From assembly GCA_024642485.1 (NCBI GenBank), contig JAHEAY010000019.1:1-33076 (forward strand): a stretch of 33,076 nt of DNA, read 5' to 3'. The position numbers were made by a program, and so were the translations under genes. Below, piece by piece: positions 7,648-18,000 of this stretch. Origin of the DNA: Cytophagaceae bacterium (GTDB lineage: Bacteria > Bacteroidota > Bacteroidia > Cytophagales > Spirosomataceae). How positions within the stretch are numbered: position 1 is the first letter of the stretch; every line of letters starts with the position of its first letter. Below the pieces are notes generated by a model, which made no database searches, was not told where the DNA came from, and saw only the letters and a program-made list of their open reading frames with translations.

Positions 7648-9240
7648 ATGCAAAAGCTTGACGCGGAAATTGCCAAACGACGGACCTTTGGTATCATCTC
7701 TCACCCCGATGCGGGAAAAACAACCCTGACAGAAAAATTGCTACTCTTCGGAGGGGCCATTCAAACGGCAGGGGCCGTAAAATCGAATAAAATTAAGAAG
7801 GGGGCGACCTCCGACTTCATGGAAATCGAGCGCCAAAGAGGGATCTCGGTGGCGACGTCCGTGATGACTTTTGAGTACAATGATGTGAAAATCAACATCT
7901 TGGATACGCCGGGTCACAAGGACTTTGCGGAGGATACCTATCGGACTTTGACGGCCGTAGATTCCGTGATTTTGGTGATTGACTGTGTAAAGGGTGTCGA
8001 GGAACAAACGGAACGTTTGATGGAAGTTTGTCGCATGCGCAAGACGCCCGTGATTATTTTCATCAATAAAATGGACCGTGAAGGCCAAAACCCGTTTGAC
8101 CTACTGGACGAATTAGAACAGAAATTAGGTATCTCGGTGCGTCCTTTGACATGGCCGATTAATATGGGCCAAAACTTCAAAGGCGTTTACCATTTGTTGG
8201 ATCGTTCCCTGAACTTATTCTCTGCGAATAAAACGAAGATTGAGAAGAATGTCGTGTCAGTAGATATCGCAACGCCGGAATTGGATGCACGTGTGGGTGA
8301 ACGTGATGCGAACCAATTGCGCGAAGATGTCGATTTGATTGAAGGGGTTTACGAAACTTTTGACAGAGAAGAATATTTAAGTGGGGAGTTGGCGCCCGTG
8401 TTTTTTGGCTCGGCGGTCAATAACTTTGGTATCCAAGAATTGTTGGATACGTTTACCAAAATCGCTCCTCCCACCCAAGCACGTGGTACGGATGTGCGTG
8501 TGGTGGAACCAAATGAGAAGAAATTTACAGGATTCGTATTCAAGATTCACGCGAATTTAGATCCGAAGCACCGTGATCGGATTGCGTTCTTGCGCATTTG
8601 TTCGGGCGTGTTTCATCGCAATACATTTTACCAACATATTCGTTTGAAGAAGAACGTACGCTTCGCGAATCCGTATAATTTCATGGCGCAGGATAAAGAG
8701 GTCGTGGAGGAAGGATTCCCGGGGGATGTAATCGGTTTGTACGATACAGGTACCTTTAAAATTGGCGATACGCTGACCGAAGGAGAGGTGATGAACTACC
8801 AAGGAATTCCGAGCTTCTCGCCGGAGATTTTCAAGGAATTGATCAATTTGGATCCGATGAAATCCAAGCAATTGGAAAAGGGAATCGATCAGCTCACCGA
8901 CGAAGGTGTTGCCCAGTTATTTACGCAACCCCAATTAGGTAATCGGAAGATTGTGGGAACGGTGGGTGATCTTCAGTATGAGGTTATTCAATACCGTTTG
9001 GAGCATGAATACGGCGCGAAGTGTCGCTTTGATGGCATGTCGGTGACTAAAGCTTGTTGGATCACCTCCGAAGACCCGAAAAAACTTCAAGAATTCGTTC
9101 GTTTGAAAGGCCAAAACATTGCGCAAGATAAAGATGGCAATTACGTGTTCTTAGCGGAATCAGATTGGATTCTTCGCATGAACCAAACGAATAATCCCGA
9201 GATTGAATTCCACTTTACGAGTGAGTTTAAGTTGGCGTAG
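7648..9240 (+). CDS. prfC: Peptide chain release factor 3
   Basis: RF3 is a translational GTPase that removes RF1 or RF2 from the ribosome after the peptide is released. The 530 residues match the family length. The G-domain has the P-loop SHPDAGKT (18-25), switch I around [22 protein letters not shown] (86-90) and NKMD (140-143). The sequence [22 protein letters not shown] and the later [34 protein letters not shown] and CRFDGM separate RF3 from EF-G, which is longer. The ATG at 7648 fits the promoter just upstream. It stands alone between repeat clusters; its TAG is four bases before a hairpin C copy. Confidence 0.97.
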   Translation: MQKLDAEIAKRRTFGIISHPDAGKTTLTEKLLLFGGAIQTAGAVKSNKIKKGATSDFMEIERQRGISVATSVMTFEYNDVKINILDTPGHKDFAEDTYRTLTAVDSVILVIDCVKGVEEQTERLMEVCRMRKTPVIIFINKMDREGQNPFDLLDELEQKLGISVRPLTWPINMGQNFKGVYHLLDRSLNLFSANKTKIEKNVVSVDIATPELDARVGERDANQLREDVDLIEGVYETFDREEYLSGELAPVFFGSAVNNFGIQELLDTFTKIAPPTQARGTDVRVVEPNEKKFTGFVFKIHANLDPKHRDRIAFLRICSGVFHRNTFYQHIRLKKNVRFANPYNFMAQDKEVVEEGFPGDVIGLYDTGTFKIGDTLTEGEVMNYQGIPSFSPEIFKELINLDPMKSKQLEKGIDQLTDEGVAQLFTQPQLGNRKIVGTVGDLQYEVIQYRLEHEYGAKCRFDGMSVTKACWITSEDPKKLQEFVRLKGQNIAQDKDGNYVFLAESDWILRMNQTNNPEIEFHFTSEFKLA

Positions 9241-9243
9241 TCT

Positions 9244-9419
9244 CTTTGGCAAAGCTTCGCGCTTTGCCAAAGTTAGAGGCGCTTTTCGCGCCGATTGTTG
9301 TAGAGACGCGATACCTCGCGTCTAGTCCCCCAGGTTAAAACCTGGGGTTATAAATAAAAAAGACGCGAAGTATCGCGTCTCTACAGTTATTAGTTTATTT
9401 AGACGCAATTTTCGCGTCT
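9244..9419. repeat. Dispersed palindromic repeat cluster between prfC and the phosphoglucomutase gene
   Basis: In order: a perfect hairpin C with 12-bp arms (CTTTGGCAAAGC 9244-9255 / GCTTTGCCAAAG 9261-9272); a GGCGC/GCGCC stem near 9277-9292; hairpin A at 9299-9323; the perfect palindrome CCCCAGGTTAAAACCTGGGG (9328-9347) followed by TTATAAAT; hairpin A inverted at 9361-9385; and a degenerate hairpin A at 9401-9419. The two genes here converge, so these hairpins may also end transcription in both directions. Confidence 0.85.
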
Positions 9420-9467
9420 TTAAATGGAATTGCTAAAGAATAATCTCTTAACTCTTAGCTCTTAACT

Positions 9468-11204
9468 CTACACTAACCCCAGATCCTTCTGAATCACCCC
9501 AACCTTCTCCTGCAAAGCAGCAAAGGTCTTATCGAAATCAGCTGCGGATGCCAAAGGAGCATTCACCGATACATAGAACTTAATCTTCGGTTCTGTGCCG
9601 GATGGACGCGCGGAGACTTTGGAGCCATCTGCAAGGATGAGTTGGATTACATTGGAGGCTTCGATGCCACGGCCAACGGTGATAGGCGTTTGTTTGCCCG
9701 TCAAAAGGTCCGTCGAAACGAGGCCTTCGTAGTCCAATACGGTTACCGGTTTAGAACCCGCCACGGATGCAGGAACATTTGAACGCAAATTGATCATCAT
9801 TTGCTTGATTTCCTCAGCACCAGCTTTGCCCTTTTTGGTTAGGGAAATTAAGCCTTCGTAATAGAAATTATTCTCAATGTACATTTCGGCTAAGAAGTCG
9901 AACAGGGATTTGCCCTGATCTTTCGCGTAAGCCGTTAATTCTGCGATCATGGCACAGGAGGCCACCGCGTCTTTGTCGCGGACTGCATCGCCAATTAAAT
10001 AGCCGTAGGACTCTTCGCCACCTCCGATGAACTTTTCTTTGCCCTCCAACTCGCGGATGACCTGCGCGATGTATTTAAATCCGGTCAAGGTATTGTAACA
10101 TGGCACGCCTTTGGAAGTACACATTTTATCGATCAAATCCGTGGTCACAATCGTTTTGGCCACAAATTCATTGCCTTTTAAATCTGTTACTTTCAATAGG
10201 TAGTACAGAATCAAACTGGCCATTTGGTTACCGTTCAACAGTACCCATTCGCCGTGCTGATTTTTCACGGCTGCACCCACGCGATCCGCGTCAGGGTCCG
10301 TGGCAATCACTAAATCCGCATCGATCGCTTTGGCTTTGTTTAAGGCCAAAGTCATCGCTTCTTTTTCCTCCGGATTAGGATATACGACGGTTGGGAAATT
10401 GCCATTCGGAATGGCTTGCTCTTCCACGACCGTTACGGCCTCAAAGCCTAATAGGTCTAATGCTTTGGGAACTAAGGTTATTCCCGTTCCGTGGATAGGA
10501 GAGAAGACGATTTTAAGGTCTTTTTGACGTTGGATGACGTCTGGCTTCCGACAATTCGCTTGGATGGTTGTCAAATATGCCGCATCGATGGATTCGTCCA
10601 ATAAATGTAAAAGGGAATCATTGCCCTCAAATTTGATGTCGGCAACCGATGAAATGGCATTTACCTCCGCAACGATGTTCTTGTCATGCGGCGCTACGAC
10701 CTGAGAGCCATCGGCCCAATAAGCCTTGTAGCCATTGTATTCTTTTGGGTTGTGGGATGCGGTGATCACCAAACCGGCTTGGCAGCCCAACTCGCGTACG
10801 GTGAACGATAGCTGCGGGGTAGGGCGCAAGGCAGGGAAGAGATAGACCTCAATGCCATTTGCGGTGAAGATATTCGCTGCGATGCGCGTGAATTCCGGAG
10901 AATTATTGCGGGAATCGTGCGCGATCGCCACTTTGATTTTTTGGTTAGGTAGACATTTGTTCAGGTAATTCGCAAAACCTTGTGTCGCAGCACCCACGGT
11001 GTATTGATTCATGCGGTTGCAACCCACGCCCATCTCGCCGCGCATGCCGCCCGTCCCAAATTCCAGGGATTTGTAGAAGGAATCCGTCAAAGCGGTCTGT
11101 TCGCCGGCAGCGATCATCGCTTGAATTTGTGTTTTGGTTTCGGCGTCATAGGGGCCGTTTAACCATTGGTCGATGTTTGCTTGGGTCGTTGCGTCAAATG
11201 TCAT
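9468..11204 (-). CDS. Phospho-sugar mutase (phosphoglucomutase/phosphomannomutase family)
   Basis: This 578-residue enzyme of the alpha-D-phosphohexomutase superfamily interconverts 1- and 6-phosphates of a hexose, probably glucose, by way of a phosphoserine. All four signature loops are present: the catalytic serine loop TASHNP (148-153, Ser150), the magnesium loop DPDADR (303-308), the sugar-binding loop GEESYG (396-401) and the phosphate-binding loop RPSGTEPK (533-540). The N-terminal FGTGGMRGEMGVGCNRMN is typical of the longer PgcA/Pgm2-like branch. It is the last gene of a minus-strand unit after dapF, 11 bases away. Phosphoglucomutase is more likely than phosphomannomutase from length and loop sequence, but this is not certain. 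Confidence 0.93.
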   Translation of the reverse strand: MTFDATTQANIDQWLNGPYDAETKTQIQAMIAAGEQTALTDSFYKSLEFGTGGMRGEMGVGCNRMNQYTVGAATQGFANYLNKCLPNQKIKVAIAHDSRNNSPEFTRIAANIFTANGIEVYLFPALRPTPQLSFTVRELGCQAGLVITASHNPKEYNGYKAYWADGSQVVAPHDKNIVAEVNAISSVADIKFEGNDSLLHLLDESIDAAYLTTIQANCRKPDVIQRQKDLKIVFSPIHGTGITLVPKALDLLGFEAVTVVEEQAIPNGNFPTVVYPNPEEKEAMTLALNKAKAIDADLVIATDPDADRVGAAVKNQHGEWVLLNGNQMASLILYYLLKVTDLKGNEFVAKTIVTTDLIDKMCTSKGVPCYNTLTGFKYIAQVIRELEGKEKFIGGGEESYGYLIGDAVRDKDAVASCAMIAELTAYAKDQGKSLFDFLAEMYIENNFYYEGLISLTKKGKAGAEEIKQMMINLRSNVPASVAGSKPVTVLDYEGLVSTDLLTGKQTPITVGRGIEASNVIQLILADGSKVSARPSGTEPKIKFYVSVNAPLASAADFDKTFAALQEKVGVIQKDLGLV

Positions 11205-11215
11205 ATTCTAATCGC

Positions 11216-11983
11216 TTAAATTTCTCCAGTAAATACGTGTTTGGCAGGGCCAATTAAAAATATTTGGGTAAATCCGTCTGTGCTGTTTCCTTCGAATTGC
11301 ACGGCTAATTCACCACCTAAAGTCTTGATTTGAATGGGGCTAGGCATACCTTTGGTGGTATTGGATACCAAAGCCGCTGCCGTCACGCCCGTTCCGCAGG
11401 AATAGGTCTCGTCTTCCACGCCGCGCTCGTAGGTCCGAACGAAGAGGGTTTGGGGATCTAATTTCTCCACGAAATTCACGTTGGTGCCATTTTGGCCTTG
11501 ATAAGCCTCCGAATAACGGATCGCTGCGCCGATGTTCTTCACGTCGGTGAATTGCACCTGTTGGACGTAACGCACCACATGCGGCGAGCCGGTATTGGTA
11601 AAATAATCGTCATCGTGCTGGGTGATATTCGCCACATCTTGCATCTGCAAGGAGATTGTTGAGGGTGTGATATAGGCCAAATGCGGGCCATCCACCGCGA
11701 TAAAGTGTGCTTTTTCTTGTACGATGCCTAAATCTGCGGCAAAGCGTACCAAACAACGGCCGCCATTTCCACACATCGTTCCCTCGGTGCCGTCGGAATT
11801 AAAATAAACCATGCGGAAATCGTAACCTTCAGCCATTTGGAGCAACATCAAGCCATCCGCACCGATTCCAAATCGGCGGTGGCACAATTGCGCAATCGCT
11901 TGGGTATCGAGGTTAAAAGCTTGATTTCGGTCGTCGATGATGACAAAATCGTTTCCGGTTCCTTGGTATTTGTAAAATTGCAT
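11216..11983 (-). CDS. dapF: Diaminopimelate epimerase
   Basis: DapF converts LL- to meso-diaminopimelate without a cofactor, for lysine and peptidoglycan synthesis. The 255 residues show the N-terminal KYQGTGNDFVIID, CHRRFGIGADGL, the first active-site loop MCGNGGRC (Cys71) and the second SCGTG (Cys196), plus the substrate-binding GTNVNF and YERGVEDET. Both catalytic cysteines are present. It lies 8 bases after the dinB-like gene and 11 before the phosphoglucomutase gene, so the three are probably co-transcribed. Confidence 0.97.
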   Translation of the reverse strand: MQFYKYQGTGNDFVIIDDRNQAFNLDTQAIAQLCHRRFGIGADGLMLLQMAEGYDFRMVYFNSDGTEGTMCGNGGRCLVRFAADLGIVQEKAHFIAVDGPHLAYITPSTISLQMQDVANITQHDDDYFTNTGSPHVVRYVQQVQFTDVKNIGAAIRYSEAYQGQNGTNVNFVEKLDPQTLFVRTYERGVEDETYSCGTGVTAAALVSNTTKGMPSPIQIKTLGGELAVQFEGNSTDGFTQIFLIGPAKHVFTGEI

Positions 11984-11991
11984 GACCCAAT

Positions 11992-12519
11992 TTAAGAAAA
12001 ATGTGGAAAGTATCGTGCTCGAATGACGTTAAGATGATGTTTTTCGTGTCCGGCGATCATCCAACACAGCGCTCGGACGGAAATCGAATTACCGTTGGCC
12101 TGCCCTAATTGATTCGCCTGCGTTTCTGTCAAGGAGCTCATAAACAAGACATTGGCCTTGCGAACCGCTTCGTATTGTTCGATGACTTGTGCCAAAGTCT
12201 GGTTTTCATAGCCAGCTTGTAGCATGTAGGCATTCTCGTCGAAACCGGGTAGGGATTGCGTCTCTCCCCGACTGATCGCTAAGGCGCGGTAGGAAAAGAT
12301 GCGTTCGGTATCGATCATGTGTCCCAAGGTTTGTTTGAGGCTCCATTTGCCAGTTGCGTAGGCGTAATTGCCGTCTTGCTCTGTTAGGCCCTGATAGATA
12401 TGCAGGATTTCAGCCGTTTGGGCTTCATATACCTCAAAGAGATTTGCATCTGCGGGGAAATCCAAGTATTCGGCGAAATAGGGTGCGTTCGGGTATTCGT
12501 AGTTGGCAGGGAAATGCAT
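11992..12519 (-). CDS. DinB-like domain protein
   Basis: A 175-residue protein of the DinB/YfiT-like four-helix fold. Members often bind a divalent metal through three histidines; some are bacillithiol transferases, most have no known role. Candidate ligands are the His in LKQTLGHMIDTERIFSYRALAISRG (helix 2) and two in WMIAGHEKHHLNVIRARY near the C-terminus. The motif GHMIDTERIFSYRAL is characteristic of this group. It is first in the dinB-dapF-phosphoglucomutase unit; there is no clear metabolic link to the other two. Confidence 0.85.
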   Translation of the reverse strand: MHFPANYEYPNAPYFAEYLDFPADANLFEVYEAQTAEILHIYQGLTEQDGNYAYATGKWSLKQTLGHMIDTERIFSYRALAISRGETQSLPGFDENAYMLQAGYENQTLAQVIEQYEAVRKANVLFMSSLTETQANQLGQANGNSISVRALCWMIAGHEKHHLNVIRARYFPHFS

Positions 12520-12568
12520 GGTGTCGATGGGTTTATTCGTTTACCTAGGGTAATCATTCAAGCTTTAT

Positions 12569-12576
12569 CAAAGGTA
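12569..12576 (-). promoter_or_regulatory. Promoter -7 box of the dinB-like/dapF operon
   Basis: The minus strand reads TACCTTTG, a perfect TAnnTTTG match, 49 bases before the dinB-like ATG. No TTG is seen at the usual upstream spacing, so support is partial. Confidence 0.4.
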
Positions 12577-12738
12577 CAGGGGAAAAAGGAAAATGGGAAG
12601 CATAGAACTGATAAAGCGAATCAAGAAATTGATTTTTTATTGAAGGTATGCTGATTCGCCAAAGCCGTGATTTTCAGTTGGATAAGCGTGCGCATCCCCA
12701 CGGCCCCTAATTTTTTCATATTTTTTTTCACGCATCTA

Positions 12739-12768
12739 TTGCATCCAAGCAGAATTTCCCTAATTTTG
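12739..12768 (+). promoter_or_regulatory. Promoter of tRNA-Asp
   Basis: TTG (12739-12741), a 19-base spacer and TAATTTTG (12761-12768) match the Bacteroidota consensus. The tRNA begins 18 bases after the box, which leaves a short 5' leader for RNase P to remove. Confidence 0.75.
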
Positions 12769-12786
12769 TGCCACCAATTACAAGAC

Positions 12787-12863
12787 GGTCCGGTAGTTCA
12801 GTTGGTTAGAATACATGCCTGTCACGCATGGGGTCGCGGGTTCGAGTCCCGTCCGGACCGCCA
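12787..12863 (+). tRNA. tRNA-Asp (anticodon GTC)
   Basis: The 77 bases fold as a cloverleaf. The acceptor arms are GGTCCGG and CCGGACC with discriminator G; the D arm has GTTCAGTTGGTTAGAAT; the anticodon loop is CTGTCAC (anticodon GTC, reads GAC/GAT codons); and the T arm has GGTTCGAGTC. The CCA end is encoded. It has its own promoter and terminator and marks the left edge of an AT-rich block. Confidence 0.97.
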
Positions 12864-12871
12864 ACTAAGAG

Positions 12872-12902
12872 AAAAGCCTCAGAGAAATCTGAGGCTTTTT
12901 TT
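12872..12902 (+). terminator. Rho-independent terminator of tRNA-Asp
   Basis: A 12-bp perfect stem AAAAGCCTCAGA (12872-12883) / TCTGAGGCTTTT (12888-12899) with a GAAA tetraloop is followed by further T, nine bases after the CCA. Confidence 0.93.
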
Positions 12903-13502
12903 GTACTTATGATAAATGGGCTACTGTATTTCAGAATTATTTAATTTTATCAAAATTCATTTAATTTAAATAACAATATTTTACTGTTTATAAATGGTGC
13001 TAAAATCTATAGTCAAAACTTTCTAAAGCTAATGGTAATTATTAAGACATTTAAGAATGTTGAAATCTTTAAAAATACTAGTCATACCATAATTCCTTAC
13101 AGCTTATATTTCATTAGTAAGTTTCTTTTTTTAATATCCTATATATTGTTTAGCTCGAAATCGTGATCGCATCAAATGCTTATAGGCTTAAATATTACGA
13201 AAACATCAAATCAATTAGACAGATATGGTTTGAATTCTATTTAGAACTGCTCTTTAATAAAAAGAGTTGGCCTGTGGAACCATTAAATCAATTCATGCTA
13301 TTAGTTTTTTAGGTCACGAATAGCAAGTTGGTTAGTGGAATAGCCTTTTCAATCAGAAAGAGGGTTTATTTAAGGTTATTAATATCTATAAATAACCTTT
13401 CTATCAGCTTACTTTTGTTTAACTATGTGCAAGAATAGAAATCAGAAAAGAATATTAATCTTAATGGAAATTGAACCGAAAAATATTTAATAATTAATTT
13501 AT
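12903..13502. other. AT-rich gap with no convincing gene
   Basis: About 600 bases lie between the tRNA terminator and the ATPase gene. It is strongly AT-rich and has no dispersed repeats of the kind found elsewhere. A plus-strand frame is open from 13157 to 13312 (51 codons, no ATG near its start) and continues in the same frame after one TAG to 13438; this may be a decayed gene or chance. A hairpin AAGGTTATT (13372-13380) / AATAACCTT (13391-13399) could end transcription of the ATPase gene. Confidence 0.5.
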
Positions 13503-14777
13503 CTAGCCTGCTATAAGATTTGGTAATCCTGACTCTTTTAATATGTCATCTCGATTTTGATTATTCAACCAAATTATAAAACCCTTGTCAACAATATTTA
13601 TTTTTTTTGTTGTTGAATCATAATCTATTATGATAGGTGTTATTCCATTCCTTACCTGAAGTGATGCGATTGAAGTTAATGCTTGTGTAAGATTACCAGG
13701 ATTTAAATCACTACCTCGTGGATGTTTTTGAGTAATTAAATCATTAATTGTATTTCTTCTTAAGCCATTCTCTAATTCATTCACTTCAGAAACTATTATA
13801 GTGTATAAAATCCATTTATACATTTCCAGTTCTGTTGGTTGAAAACCGTCTGAAAAATCTGAAATAAATTTTGAATATCTACCAGAATGTTGACTTACTA
13901 CTTGATCCAAATATTTATTTAATTTTGAACAATCTAATGCCAATTGCTCACCTTCATATGTATGTACAATACCATTTTCTTTACAAATCAGATAGCAAAC
14001 CTCTTGAATTACATAAACATTTTGCAAGCTTTCTTTTATCAACTTTTCTTTAAATTCATCACTAAATGAAATATTCAATAAATATTCTCCATCATCAATT
14101 AATTTTTTTAATTCTCCATCTTCCCATTTATCCGCATTTACTGATTTAACACGACCAGCTAAGTCACCATTCAATGCAATTAATCTATTTTCTTCCAACC
14201 ATACGCCTACTATTAAAAAAGTGATTTTAGAATTTTCATGAAAAGCCTTTAAAGCTATTGAAAAGTCTTCTTGGGTCTGAGGCTTCAAATAGTGAAAATC
14301 TTCTAAAACAATTATTTTTGAAAATTGATTGTCTTCCAAAGCTTTAATTATATCATTAACATCATCAATATCAATATCCAAACTTTTTACTATTTTTTCT
14401 TTTTGCTTACCTAACTCTCCTTCAACTTCGACATTAGATTTTACAAAAAAATCCCACCCTAAAGTTGCTCTAACTTTTGCCTTTCCTGAAATTGTCAAAG
14501 ATTCAGATAATGATAATTCATAACCCGCTTGTTTTAATATATTATTATGAATTTCACTGAGGTTCATCTTGTTATTACAATGAACGAGAATATAATCATC
14601 TTCATTTATATTCTTTTTTCTAAGTGATGTTTTTCCTTGCTTAGAGCTTCCATATATTACGACATGGTGCGACCGATCTAATGAATCAACCAAAATTGTA
14701 TCAGCAAATCTTTCAATATAATTTAATGGCAAATCCCTTTGGATTCCAAAAACATCTTTCGTTTTATTTACATTCAT
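13503..14777 (-). CDS. P-loop ATPase of unknown role, next to type I restriction genes
   Basis: A 424-residue ATP-binding protein. Walker A is GSSKQGKTS (43-51) after VVIYG, and a likely Walker B is IIVLEDFH (155-162); Asp/His follow the acidic pair as in AAA/STAND-type ATPases. FLIVGVW near 205 could be the sensor strand. The C-terminal 120 residues (TELEMYKWILYTII... to GFIIWLNNQ) look like a winged-helix domain, which STAND NTPases and Orc/Cdc6-like ATPases use to bind DNA or partners. I chose the ATG at 14775-14777; the frame also opens eight codons earlier at a TTG. It lies 261 bases after hsdR on the same strand, with a 16-bp inverted repeat in that gap. A defence or RM-regulating role is inferred from location only. 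Confidence 0.75.
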   Translation of the reverse strand: MNVNKTKDVFGIQRDLPLNYIERFADTILVDSLDRSHHVVIYGSSKQGKTSLRKKNINEDDYILVHCNNKMNLSEIHNNILKQAGYELSLSESLTISGKAKVRATLGWDFFVKSNVEVEGELGKQKEKIVKSLDIDIDDVNDIIKALEDNQFSKIIVLEDFHYLKPQTQEDFSIALKAFHENSKITFLIVGVWLEENRLIALNGDLAGRVKSVNADKWEDGELKKLIDDGEYLLNISFSDEFKEKLIKESLQNVYVIQEVCYLICKENGIVHTYEGEQLALDCSKLNKYLDQVVSQHSGRYSKFISDFSDGFQPTELEMYKWILYTIIVSEVNELENGLRRNTINDLITQKHPRGSDLNPGNLTQALTSIASLQVRNGITPIIIDYDSTTKKINIVDKGFIIWLNNQNRDDILKESGLPNLIAG

Positions 14778-14825
14778 ATTCACATTTCTATAAAATTTCA
14801 ATTAAGTGTATGTAAATGTTTATGG

Positions 14826-14894
14826 GTCCCTAATTAACAGTTAACTTAAAATTAAAGGTTTTCATCAATTCTAAACTGACTGTTAATTTGGGAC
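14826..14894. repeat. 16-bp inverted repeat upstream of the ATPase gene
   Basis: Arms GTCCCTAATTAACAGT (14826-14841) and ACTGTTAATTTGGGAC (14879-14894) pair at 15 of 16 positions around a 37-base spacer. The right arm begins 102 bases, and the left arm 49 bases, before the ATPase ATG. It could be an operator, a hairpin or a recombination site; nothing in the window decides which. Confidence 0.8.
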
Positions 14895-15038
14895 AATTAC
14901 AACTCTACATAATACCCCTGAATCTCTTTTTTTATCTAAAATTGATTTATTGAAACTGTTGATAACTTCACAATTTCAATTTTAAATAGCTTTATTGATA
15001 TACTAATTGCTAAAATTGCGCTTCAACATAAGATGAAA

Positions 15039-18000
15039 TTAAATCCCCAACATTCTTTTTATCGTATCCTGCATAGCACTTTTAAAGCCATCATCTTGTG
15101 AAATTAATCGATACAGATCTAATTCGTTTTTACGTTGCTTACCCATTACGTCATCAAAAATCTTATTAAAAGCAATCTCTCTATTCTGAGCATCTTTATT
15201 ATCAGCATATTTTTCTTTAAAGTCGCTGTGCTCTCTTATTTTTTGGGCAAGGTTTATAAATTTTGCTCTTTGCTCGTCAGGTGTGGCCTCCCACCCTTGA
15301 AACCAACGTTCATTAAAACTCTTTACAATTAAGTCCAAATCGTCTAATTCTGATTCTCCTCCATGTGCAGCTCTGGGATTGGGGTTCTGAGGTTCAACTT
15401 CGGTCTCTGATGAATCAAGACCTATACTTGAGTTTAGCTTTACTCGTTCTAGACCATAGGTTGAAAGATCAACAGAATTCAATAAGCCATCCAATGCATC
15501 ATCCTCATTGTTTACAATTACAAGTTTAGGGATCAAGAATTTTAAAAACCAAAAGAGTTTTTCCCACCTTTGAACTTCATATGGCATAATGGAAGCCATT
15601 TGTCCATATACTTTCACAAAATGCTTCGCTTTAATTTTATAATCTGCTTTTGACTTATCATCTAGTTCCAAAGTGAGATTAAAACGCTCAGCAGCTACAT
15701 CAATTATTGCGCTTAATTCTTGAGCATCTACACCGTCAAAGTATTTATTTACAAAATCCTCTACTTCAGCCCATTCGTAAACCCCTGGCTCGTCTAAATT
15801 TGATTTTAATTCGTGGAGCACATTAATATCGGTGGCACTACTTAATGATGTTGCAGTATAGAAAGGATCAAAGGATTTTTTTATATCCTCAGTAGAATTA
15901 TAAAAATCGAGAATAAATAAATCTTCTGTTTTCTTACCCAATTTATCCGATGAACGATTTAATCTTGATAAGGCTTGAACGGCAATTACCCCTTGTAATT
16001 TCTTATCAACATACATCGCTGATAATTTCGGTTGATCATATCCCGTAAGGTATTTATTCGCCACTACTAAAATTCGGTATTCATCCAAATCGACATACCT
16101 TGCAATTTTGTCTGATATGTAGCCCGGATCAGTTGATTTGGTTGTGTCTAGATTTGCGGGAAAGTCATTAATGTTATCCTCCGTATATTCTATTCCCTTA
16201 ATTTTCTTCATTCCTGAAAAAGCAATAGCGATCTTAAAGGGATTACCCCGTTCTTCAAGCATTTCTTTAAATGCGAAATAATAATTGATGGCAGATTCAA
16301 TACTTTGAGCAGCGACAATAGCTTTGGCTTTACCTTTTAACTTTTTAGTATTTACTAATTTTGTCAAAAAGTGCTCAAGCATTATATCCGCTTTAGTAGC
16401 AATGGTTTGTTTATTCTGCTCAACGTAGGTACGTAATTTCTTTTGTGCCTTTACTGTATCAAATAAAGGATTTTCTTGAATCGATTTTTCAATTTCGTAA
16501 TAGCTTTTATATGTAGTGTAATTTGCTAATACATCTAAAATAAATCCTTCTTCTATGGCTTGTTTCATAGAATACAAATGGAAAGGTTTGTATTTCCCAT
16601 CTGCCTGCTTAACTCCAAAACGCTCAAGTGTATTATTCTTCGGTGTTGCAGTGAAAGCTAGGTAAGACGCATTGCCACGCATTTTGCGTGAACGCATAGC
16701 CTCAAGAATTTTATCTTGTGGGTCTTGATCCTCGTCTTCATCGGTTTCAGCTAATGAATTGCCCATAGCTTGATTCATCTTTCCTGCGGCACTACCGCTT
16801 TGACTCGAATGAGCCTCATCTATAATGACCGCAAAACGCTTTTCGCTTAAATCTGCAATACCATCAACTATAAATGGAAACTTTTGAATGGTAGTGATGA
16901 TTATTTTCTTACCACTCTCCAAACTTTCTTTTAGATCTTTGGATGAGTATGCTGGAGCAACAATATTTTTAACCTCAGAGAATTCTTTAATATTTTCACG
17001 AAGCTGTTTGTCTAATAAACGCCTATCGGTTACTACTATTACCGAATCAAATAACGGATTTGTTATCCCTTTACTTCCAGGGATTGAATCACTTTCAGGA
17101 TAGGTCTCGATAAGTTGATATGCTGCCCAGGTGATTGAATTCGATTTACCAGAACCGGCGCTATGTTGAATCAAATAGGTTTGTCCAACACCTTTGCTGC
17201 TGGCATCAGCAATTAACTTTCTCACCACATCTAATTGATGATATCTGGGAAAATAAAGTGTTTTTTTATTTAAAGGATCTGTATCTTTTCCATCAAAGCG
17301 GACAAAATGCTGAATGATGTTAGCAACGCTTTTTCTAGTCAAAATCTCATCCCATAAATACGATGTTTTATGGCCAAATGGGTTAGGAGGATTTCCCTTT
17401 CCAAATAAAGGTTCACGTTGACCTAAATTAAAAGGCAAGAAAAACGTACTTGCACCATTTAGTTTAGTGGTCATGTATACCTCATCTGTATCAACAGCAA
17501 AGTGAACAATGCATCGACCAAAATTTAAAAGGGGTTGCGTTATGTCTCTTTTATTCTTGTATTGATACTGACCATGAACCTTTGCATTTTGACCAGTCCA
17601 ATGATTCTTAAGCTCCATTGTAGCAAATGGCAAACCATTTACAAAAAGAACCATATCAATCTCCTCACCAGTAGGGGATGTCGAATATCGAAGTTGACGA
17701 GTTGAACTAAATTGATTGCTTTCGAAATTCGACTTAACAGTTTCACTGCTACTTGCAAGTGGCAACGGATAGAGTAAAGTAAAGTGCGCATCGTCTATGT
17801 CTAAGCCTTTGCGAAATAAACGAAGAATACCGTATTTTTTAATCATACGATCTAGGCGTTCTAAAATTTTTAGCTTCCAATCAGTTTGCTTTTGGAGCTT
17901 AGCTAATTCTTCTCTTTGAGTGGTTTGCATGAAGTCCCAGAATCGAAATTCATCAATTGCGTATTTGGCATTGAAATCTTCTGGCAATCCAATATAATAG

